Shown here piece by piece: positions 56,328-64,000 of a stretch of 64,000 nucleotides of DNA; within the stretch, counting starts at the first letter, position 1, and each line of letters opens with the position of its first letter. The position numbers and the translations under genes were made by a program. The notes under the pieces are model-generated. The model saw only the letters and a program-made list of their open reading frames with translations, was not told the origin of the DNA and did no database searches. The DNA is taken from the NCBI GenBank assembly GCA_004026145.2, contig CP034976.1, positions 7,294,678 to 7,358,677 on the forward strand. Direction: 5' to 3'. The stretch comes from Takifugu bimaculatus. Taxonomy: Eukaryota; Chordata; Actinopteri; Tetraodontiformes; Tetraodontidae.

Positions 56328-59035
56328 ATTCCAGTTCAGGGAGGAGATCTGTAGCGGAGGTTCTTTCTTTTATGACAACTTATAGTCTAGTTGCTCAGAG
56401 GGTGTCCAATTTAATAGCCCTCCCCTGTCATCAGCAATTAATTGTGGAAATTTTCTCAATTATCTTCTAATTCCGTGCGACAGGCCCCTGCGGGAAACAG
56501 ATGTTTGACGCGAAACGAGAGATTTTTGGGGGGGGAATTTGACCAGTCACTTCTGTCACATAGGTGAAAAAAACCAAAAAAAAACCCCGATCCCATCAGG
56601 CGAATCTGTGAGACGTCAAATTGAAGCCGCTGACGCGCAGCTTTAAAGACAGAGCGGCGTTCTTGTAATTTCATCAGCTCTCCGAGCCTCCATCAGAGCC
56701 ACCGTAAAGAAAAACCACCCACGCTCCCTGAAATTCCCCCTCAGGAAAATATCAAGGAAGGAAAACTGCAACAGAAAACATGAGCCGCCTTTTTTATCCG
56801 CACTTTGATTTGTGAATAATTGGTCTGTTTCAATGAAGCAGCGCGCTGGATTCGATGTTGGGGGTTCGAGAGCTGCTCCACTGCGGCTCTGCGCCGCTTT
56901 TCTTTGCGCGTCCTTGTGTTTTGTTAGCGCGGTCTGACGGAAGCGCACAGAAGCTCTTTGGAAACGCGACTTCACGCATAAAACGCATCAGACAACGTGG
57001 CTCTTATGGTCTGAAATGCAGCATTTGTTCCATCAGCGATCCCTCTCTAGATCCAAACAGTGGCTTCCTGTCTAATAATAACTCCTTTAGAGCGAGCATG
57101 TGACTATAGAAGGCTACGTGGGTGTACACTGACGCACAGGCAAATCCTCGTGAGTTAAACGCTGACACATAATCTACCAACTTTATCATCTCCATTAAAG
57201 GTCGTGTCATAAATCATGGAACGCTGACATTTTGATTTCTTATCGTGCGACTCGTTTTAGGCCTTGAAAAATTAAAGGACGGGGCCATTCCAGCCGCTTG
57301 AGCGCACCGCGGCCCGCAATTGTCCCGCAAGAGATGCGCACACGCTGTTCTGCCTGCAGCGGCTCCTTAAAGACGACGGCTTAAGTTGTCCATTAAATTT
57401 CTGCGGCTGCGCTCAGCGGGGATTTGTTAATTTCCCGCATTTATTTGGACTGTTAGTCTCTTTCTTTCCTGAGTGTTTTGATGACTAACAATGCAGCTAA
57501 CTTTGCCTCAGTGGGAGGAGAGGCACTAGAACACCACGTTTAAGTAGCCATTAAGGGGTTGAATTGGTCAGGGTTCATTGGAGGATTGTTTTTGAATTCT
57601 GAAGTCAAGAGATGCAGGTTTTGGGAGTCTTTATTTGGGGTGGGGGTGGGGGGTGTTAAACTATTGTTGTGGTCACACGTGATGGAACAAAGTCTGTGAA
57701 GGGCGTCTGGAGGCAGCAGCGATCTGGGCGCTTTGCTGCCACTTTCTTTGGCTCTTTGCTACATTTGTGTTAGCTGACACCAACGTGTCGCAGCTCCTTC
57801 CACATTAGGAACATTTAGCCTGTTGAATCATATTCCAGGCTCCTTCCCTCTCCAGACATGGTCCCATCCCAGAATGATCTGAGTGTTGTTCTGAGCTCAA
57901 CTTAATTAATCAGGGTCACAGGAGCCACACGCCTCCTATGCAGAAATTGACAGTAGGGGGAGAAATGTGGGCATCAGGCGTGGCGTCGCATAATTCTTTA
58001 AAAAGGCTTTTTTTCCCTCTGTTAGCGCGATGCTAACAGCTAAGGGTCCCGTAGCCTGCACTTTCATTACTTTGTTTATTTTCTGTCTCGATAATGCCCT
58101 CCGGTCCAAATCAAACAAAGAATAAACACGTCAGCTGTAACCAGATAATAAGAAATATTTAGACTTTTTCAAAACATGGCTCTGGGCTGTTTTCGCAGCA
58201 CATTAAAACAATATAATGAACCGTATGTAAAATATTTCCCCCGGGTTTGATTAAATGAAGTCTTCCTGTAAGTGTTGGGTCAGGAGAAAGGAGCCATTTT
58301 AATGCCGGGGTGTAAATGTTTTGTTAGCAACGCGAGCATCTTCTCTCGTCTACTTCAAATAAACTTTTTTTTTTGCTGCTCCCTCTTATTATCGATGCTT
58401 TAGAACCATTGTAGCTTCATTTCTTCCTTCCCATCTTCTAATCATGAAATCTCCCCAAACTGAGATCACCTTTTTAACCAAACAGGCCTCGACGTCAGAT
58501 GGCGAGATCCTGACAGGTTGGCCCGAGGACGGCAGCGGCAGCCGTTCCCTCCCCCCCTCCCCTGTCAGCGCGGCAGCAGCCGCGGTGAAATGCCACTGTC
58601 AGTTATTGTTCCTGGGTTTTCATGGGTTATGTGAAACCCATTTTCTCCGTTTGAATACGCTCTGTCAGGGAAGAAAAGGTCCAATCTCCAAGCTTCTCTG
58701 CCCAGGGTTTGACAGGAAACATCTAAAAGCAAATGGCAGCAGGGGCTCCTCCACAGATGAGATATCCATCAGCTCTCGGCCGCCTTCTGCTGTTACACAA
58801 TGGCTTCATTTTCTTTATACGGGATTACAATTCCTTCACTCTGTCTTTGTTATCTGTCGCGATGGGTCGGATGTTGCTGCTGTGATCTCAGGCGTCAAGA
58901 CGCTCCGTTGATGAGATGGTTAGATGAACGTTGTTTCCATGATGGACGTGCTCATGTATGACCAAACACGGTCATACAAGAACTTGGTAACTTAGCAATC
59001 GTTACAAAATCTCTGCTTTAACTGCTACCATCTTC

Positions 59036-59083
59036 ACTTTAAAACGGCCCAGCAGCTGTGCAGCTTAGGGGCCGTTTTAAAGT
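59036..59083. repeat. perfect 15-bp inverted repeat (hairpin)
   Basis: ACTTTAAAACGGCCC at 59036-59050 is exactly the reverse complement of GGGCCGTTTTAAAGT at 59069-59083. The 18-base loop itself contains the palindrome AGCTG-TG-CAGCT. It is too short for a typical pre-miRNA. It may be a hairpin, a cruciform or a tiny transposon remnant. Confidence 0.9.
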
Positions 59084-61146
59084 TGTGTCTCAGCAAAGAC
59101 AAGTGAGGGACAGCAGTGAAATTGACATCCACTCCAGAGAAAAGTGTAGACTAAAGCTGGGTTTACCAGAGCACTATAGTGACCTTTGATTGACACACAC
59201 TGTTGTGTGTGTTGACGCTCGGCAGTAGTTTGTGACTCCAGCGATGGAAACTTCCACTGGTATTTGTTTCAGTCCCCCAAGACCAAAATAGGGGTTTCTT
59301 TTTTTTTTTTAAATAGTCAGTATATCATCATTGTTATGAATTCCTGTCCTTCCATACCTTTAAATGTATGTCAGATAATTTTTGACAAATAATCTTCCAA
59401 AAACAGGGTTCCGATCGCAGAAAAACCATGTTCAGAGGTGATCTGGACCACATGAGGTCACGTGGTCCGAAGGCACGTTTACCATTTGCAGCAATAACAC
59501 TGTTGTACATGCTAACGTTAACCGAAGTGTAGAAAACAGTAAAATAAATAACATTTCCCTTCTCTCCTCTGCTGCCTTCAGCCTTTTAACAGAGCAAATT
59601 TCTCTTCTTGCAGCAACACCAACAGACCCTGGATCTAAAATAAATCCCTTTAGCACAGTTAGCACAGTAGAATCACTGGGAAAAGTATCTTTTCAGCAGT
59701 GGGGACTCAGATGTTTTAGCACTCGGCACTTTTATGAGATATTGCTTTGGAAGTTGATCCATTACTAAGAACTTAGAAACACAAATTTAAAGGAAATACA
59801 GTCAGAGCGTGTTTGTTTCAGCCTTGCAGGTAACGTAACAATTAGCCATGTTTCTTGTTGATGAAAAAAATTCCTCTGAAGACTAAAATTCAGTATTGCT
59901 GCGCTAATTGCAGGACATACTGAACGCAAACCCTGAATCTAATAAGGATTAATATGTCCACTGTTTTGTGCTTCCTACAACAGTTGGGTAATATATTAAA
60001 TCATCCGTGGTTAAATGGCATTTATTCACTTAATTATGTGTATTAGACTTTAGCCGAAGCGCAGCTTTTTCTCTCTTAGCACCGCTTGACCATTATTTTA
60101 TGTTAATTTCCAATAGATGTGATACGTAACTCCAGCGGTGGTGGGGGGTGGTGTTTATTCAACGCCACTGCAGAACTCAGCAGCCATACATCCTGCAGAA
60201 ATTCATTAGCAGCTACAGGAGGGCTGTAAATTAGAAATAAAGAGGCCTCTATCGACAGGGACCTCCGGCCCTCCACCTCACAGAACACCGTTTCAATTTT
60301 CCAAATACACCCTCCTGTTGCCTGAACTCCCGGGCAGCAGTAATTCACGACTGCGTGCAGCTGGAAGTGGAGCAACATGATGATTGCATCTCCCATCCTC
60401 TGGTGACACCGGAGCACCGCTCTCCGAGAGCCGGCGTCCCAAAAGCCCCGAAGAGAACAAATCAATCAGACAATACAGAGCCGTCACACTGTGTTTGCAT
60501 GGAGATGGAGGGCAGATGGCGGCCTGTCTGTCTTGGCTCTGGAGACCCCTCCGTTCTCATCTTTGTGTTGTTTTCCTCAAATCTCTCCATTCTCTCCCCA
60601 CCCTGTTTACCCTGGTCTGGTGTGGACACATCCCTGTGCTCTGCACACGTTCCACTTCATGTGGCCCCGGCCCTGCTGTTTGGACAACGTGGAGAGAACG
60701 GGATCAGTGTTAAACGCAGCTTCACACTGGGCTTCGCACTGATTGCTGCGTCAACACAGGCGGGATTTCACATGCGACAAAACCCAGCTGAGATCTCCCC
60801 CGTCGGATGAGAGCGAGCCGGGCGCCATAGCTCCATCCGTGTTGACTAACACCGATCAGCAGGGAACAGCAAGAGCCCTTCCTTGTTACAGATAAGCTAT
60901 GCGTCCCTGAAAATAGGTACAGCCTGTTCTGATTTGTTCCAGGGTTTGAAGGAGTTTTATGCAACTTGAACAGGAAAAAAATAAATATTTCCTTTTTTCA
61001 TTCTTCAGCGGAAAGAAACAAAAGCATGTGGGTGTGAGAGGTGACGTGCAGCAGAAACCACTGACTGATTGCGTGGTTGAGTCCAGGGACGCAGCAGAGC
61101 GAGACTCCAACCGGGATCTGTCACCGGGAGAAGCGAAGGAGAATAG

Positions 61147-61159
61147 TGCCCCCTAGTGG
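61147..61159 (-). promoter_or_regulatory. CTCF core motif match
   Basis: On the - strand CCACTAGGGGGCA fits the vertebrate CTCF core CCASYAGRKGGCR at every position. It lies between the two genes, so it is a candidate insulator. Binding is inferred from motif only. Confidence 0.4.
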
Positions 61160-61559
61160 CGGCGCCTGGGAGAGGAGCGGATGAAACCACAACTGTGGAG
61201 AAATCCTGCAGTGATCCAGTGAATTGAGCTTTATGAGGGACATCATTTTTACTTGTCTGCAGCTTTATTGTCTTTGCAACAAGGACAGAGACGACAGGTC
61301 GGCGTATACCTCAGGTTGTATGTCCCAGCATACAATGTCATTCAAATAGATTTTCCAAAAAAAAAAACCCACGGTTGAGTAAATTCTGAACCAATGATGT
61401 CGATTTCACATCTGTCCTCATGCAGGAACCTATTTTCTCGGCTCAGTGTGTTCCCTGTGATTCCAGCTGTGACTCCGTACCCACAATCCCTCTGCAGCTG
61501 GTCCTGACGCTGCTCGTCCTCTCCTCTCCGGGATGTTTCCTCCTGCGGGCTCCCATCAC

Positions 61560-61605
61560 TGTGTAACCAGTCGGTGAGTGGGGGCGGTCACGTGATTTGG
61601 GGTGA
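61560..61605 (+). promoter_or_regulatory. GC-box/CACGTG element with adjacent splice donor
   Basis: A consensus donor (tcg|gtgagt, 61574) is followed at once by GGGGGCGG and GTCACGTGAT, an E-box of the USF/TFEB (CLEAR-like) type. This fits a 5' UTR first exon ending at 61573 for the lifeguard gene, 1.2 kb upstream of its ATG. No transcript evidence is available here. Confidence 0.35.
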
Positions 61606-62762
61606 AGAGGGCGCGGCTGCGTGGCACGGCGGTCCTGTGCAGAACGAAACGCTACGTTGGCAGCAAACGATGTGTCGTCAACGTGTCATTTCCGGTGCGC
61701 AAGGACTGCGGTATTAACGCGTTCTTAACATCTCCGAGGAAGAAGGTCAAGACGCCATTTCCTCTGATGAGATGTGCCGGCCCGGGCGGGTTAATGACAT
61801 TTTAAGAACTTCATCTGAATATTTCACTGAGCCCTAATGAGGGAAACGTTCAGCCCAGAGCCGAAGTCCTGTTTCTGTGGGAACCGGCTGATAGCAGGTA
61901 GACTTTGCCCCGAAGGGGGAAGTGACACCACAGGAAGAGCAGCAGATTCCCGGCGCTGGCGGCAGAGGTAAGACACGCTGTAATGGATCTCAATTGTGAC
62001 CAACTGATTTATGGGAGCGGGCTGAAGCCGCGCAGCCACAGATCACTTCGCACAGCTTAAAAACAGGGAAAGGGCACTTGGGAATTCCCTCCGTGAATCG
62101 AATTCTGGATGGAAGTTCGGGTCTTCTCAAACATCCAGCGTCGTTCAGGTCCTTCCGGGTACATAACAGGGAGATGAGGTCGTGTGTTGTAGCCATCTGA
62201 GCTCGGGCTTCGGTCTTTCCGGCTACACATCACTGGACTGAGGTCAAAGGTCATTTCCCATCATGATTTACAGGTTTCTAAGTGTCCATCAGTGATCAGA
62301 TGAGCGTTGATCCTGTTCTGTCTCGCCAGGATGGCTCCTTTAATGTTTCAGTCCAGATTGGGGGGGGTTCCTCCTCTCTACGCGCAGCAGCCTCCTCCTC
62401 AGTGTTTGCTGTCGGTCCGACATGATGACAACTTCCTCAGAGATCAATTAAGCAGACCCTGTTTGGCCATTAAATATACATACAGCTCTATTAAATGGGT
62501 GCTTAAGGACATCATTATGGATGCCAGTCATGGAGGGCGCTGGGTGTTTGTGCACTGCATCATTTCATAATTACCCATTTATTTGCTCCACACTGTCGCC
62601 GCCCCAGTCGCCAATTTCGCCTAACTGATGAAAGCGCTGACGCGGTTTCAAAAGGCCCCCTTTGTGTCTCCGCCGTGACCTTAGCGGGACCAGTAACGCT
62701 GACATTTCTTCCCTCAGCGTTGCACCCTGTGCTTCCTGATAAGAAGAGACTCTGACTTTCAG

Positions 62763-62853
62763 CAGAATGGACCCGAATAAAAGCGGCAGCCACGGAGATT
62801 ATGGAGTGAGGCCCCCGCCGTACAGTAGCTCTTACCCAGGCGGCGGCTATCAG
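62763..62853 (+). CDS. lifeguard-type exon a: start codon exon
   Basis: The acceptor ctgactttcag ends at 62762, four bases before the ATG; a second acceptor, tccctcag, ends at 62717. The exon encodes MDPNKSGSHGDYGVRPPPYS, SSYPGGGYQ and ends in phase 0 at donor gttagc. Coding sequence begins at 62767. At least one upstream non-coding (or alternative) exon is implied. Confidence 0.8.
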
Positions 62854-63931
62854 GTTAGCACAATGGCCGACTCTCTTTGTAGCTTCGGTGCCATTTTTAG
62901 GGATGTTTAAAATAAAGGCTTCTTGTTTCACATGCGTGTTGATGTCGGGGATCAGGTCGGGCCTGGGAACATCTCCGTGGTCTCCCCTCCGGGCCCCTGC
63001 GCCAACGGGGCCCAGGCTCATTTCGCAGGATTTGCAGGTCATCAGCAGTACGGCGACGCTCCACCTGAATACTCCGAGGGCTCCGAGGGCTCCGACAACG
63101 GCGCCTTCGACGACCGAGCCGTTCGGAGAGGTGAGCCAGGATCGAAAGACGGATCCGAGGAGGGCGGAACACCTTTCACACGTCTTCTCCCTCTTTCATC
63201 TCCAGGGTTCATCAGGAAAGTCTACCTGATCTTGACGCTCCAGCTGCTGGTGACCGTGGGCATCATCTGCGCCTTTGTTTACTGGTGAGGCGGAACCGTG
63301 CGATGTTTGTGCAGCAGAACCTTTTCTCCATCTTCTCTGTGTAATGGATGCAGCAGAACATCGCTGCCTTAATCTCCTTTCATAAATTGTATATAACTCC
63401 CTCACGCACGACACCCTGTCCTCTGTTAATATTTAATAAAATCACTCCGCCGCCGTCAAACAAATGGAGCCTCTATTAAACGTCTCACTCTCCCCGTTTG
63501 TGTTTCTCTTATCGAATAACAGGGACGCTCTCCGGGATTGGACAGAGGAACATTACTGGTTCACCTACTGCATGATGTAAGCTATCAAAAAAACATTCTC
63601 TGTCTACAGAGGCTGGACGCTGTTGTTCTTTTATCCAGTTAGGTCTCCTGGAGGTGAGTTATCCAAATGGGGATCTCTGATGGAAATCAATATAACCGTC
63701 ACTCCCGAACCAGCAAACCGCAGCTCTATGAATAAATAATACAAGTCCGGAATTCCTATTTTCAACGGAGTCAGGGCTTTTACTGTTTATGGGCTATTTG
63801 TTTGCTATTTACTGCACACTCTATATTCTGTGTGAAACAGGGCGGCGACGGTGGTGCTCATCCTGCTGCTGTCCTGCTGCGACAACCTCCGCCGCCAAGT
63901 CCCCTTCAATTTCCTCGCCCTGGGCCTGTTT
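62767..63931 (+). CDS. Lifeguard/TMBIM (BAX inhibitor-1 family) protein, 5' five coding exons, continues past window
   Basis: This is a multipass membrane protein of the Lifeguard family (GRINA, FAIM2, TMBIM1), which acts in Golgi, ER or endosomal membranes in calcium handling and protection from apoptosis. The N-terminus is Pro/Gly/Tyr-rich (RPPPYSSSYPGGGY), as in the family. It is followed by an acidic stretch (EYSEGSEGSDNG), the signature VRRGFIRKVYLILTLQL and membrane segment 1, a loop WDALRDWTEEHYWF, segment 2 ending LLSCCDNLRRQ, and the start of segment 3. The five exons give exactly 162 codons in frame. Kozak context at 62767 is strong (A at -3, G at +4). LTLQL and SCCDNLRR look closest to GRINA (lifeguard 1), but the subfamily is not certain. 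The C-terminal half lies beyond the window. Confidence 0.88.
62956..63130 (+). CDS. lifeguard-type exon b: cytoplasmic N-terminal region
   Basis: Phase 0 in and phase 1 out, donor g|gtgagc. It encodes VGPGNISVVSPPGPCANGAQ, then EYSEGSEGSEGS-like acidic residues and DDRAVRR. The acceptor ggggatcag lacks a good pyrimidine tract, so the 5' edge is the least certain of this gene. Confidence 0.72.
63206..63284 (+). CDS. lifeguard-type exon c: membrane segment 1
   Basis: The acceptor is catctccag and the donor is tg|gtgagg. It encodes GFIRKVYLILTLQLLVTVGI, ICAFVY and the first two bases of a Trp codon. FIRKVY and LTLQLLVT are hallmark residues of the Lifeguard family. Confidence 0.93.
63523..63576 (+). 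CDS. lifeguard-type exon d: loop and start of membrane segment 2
   Basis: 54 nt, phase 2-2; acceptor cgaataacag, donor at|gtaagc. It encodes DALRDWTEEHYWFTYCM. It is too short to be found by length and is accepted by phase and family fit. Confidence 0.85.
63841..63931 (+). CDS. lifeguard-type exon e: membrane segment 2 and start of segment 3
   Basis: The acceptor is tgtgaaacag and the donor is gtgagt, phase 2 in and phase 0 out. It encodes MAATVVLILLLSCCDNLRRQ, VPFNFLALGLF. The SCC-x-x-RR-x-x-P pattern matches the family. Positions 63932-64000 are the start of the next intron. Confidence 0.9.
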
Positions 63932-64000
63932 GTGAGTATAGACGCGTGCCAGCCAGGCTTAAAATTAAACCGCTAACACGGCGGCTTTATTTCCGCGTGT

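Larger units (their letters stand above)
53426..62762. other. intergenic region between csmd and lifeguard-type gene
   Basis: No convincing protein-coding exon was seen on either strand. The listed items are homopolymer tracts, a CTGT repeat, a promoter-like cluster, a hairpin, a CTCF-like site and a GC-box/CACGTG element. Open frames such as 58444-58911 match nothing I recognise. Part of the interval is probably 5' flank or first intron of the downstream gene. Confidence 0.55.

Noticed and set aside
58444..58911. 155-codon open frame in the intergenic region
   Set aside because: Matches no family I know; starts near a pyrimidine-rich stretch and has no supporting signals.
62560..63042. 160-codon minus-strand frame
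   Set aside because: Shadow of the lifeguard exons and 5' flank on the other strand; no family resemblance.
1..64000. CRISPR array, bacterial operon, phage or defence system, tRNA or rRNA gene
   Set aside because: The sequence is clearly vertebrate genomic DNA with spliced genes; no spaced direct repeats, tRNA A/B boxes in register or rRNA motifs were seen.

Overview
This is eukaryotic, vertebrate-type genomic DNA: many short exons with GT-AG borders, long introns, microsatellites and a LINE tail. The compact introns, the L2-type LINE end and the dinucleotide repeats suggest a ray-finned (teleost) fish; the species cannot be told from the sequence.

Positions 189-51571 (+ strand) carry the last 31 coding exons of a CSMD (CUB and Sushi Multiple Domains) gene, most likely csmd2. 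In order they encode CUB, sushi, CUB, sushi, CUB, fifteen tandem sushi domains, a non-sushi juxtamembrane region, one transmembrane helix and a short cytoplasmic tail with an NPMY motif and a C-terminal TMV-COOH PDZ ligand. This matches the 14-CUB/28-sushi plan of the family, so the window holds CUB 12-14 and sushi 12-28, about 1,600 residues. The 5' half of the gene lies upstream. Two exons, CUB 13 (3010-3188) and sushi 25 (33087-33261), each hold one base too many for their domain to be read. All the others are intact, so assembly error is likelier than gene decay. An AT-rich 3' UTR probably runs to about 53.4 kb.

From about 53.4 to 62.7 kb no protein gene is convincing. This interval has a housekeeping-type promoter cluster at 54.8 kb (CCAAT, YY1-type ATGGCGG, ETS/CRE), a perfect 15-bp-stem hairpin at 59.04 kb, a CTCF-core match at 61.15 kb and a GC-box/CACGTG element beside a consensus splice donor at 61.57 kb.

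From 62767 to the window end, on the same strand, are the first five coding exons (162 codons) of a Lifeguard/TMBIM (BAX-inhibitor-1 family) membrane protein, closest in my reading to GRINA/lifeguard 1. It continues beyond the window. The two genes are tandem neighbours; nothing suggests that they act together. No RNA gene, CRISPR array or intact mobile element was seen.
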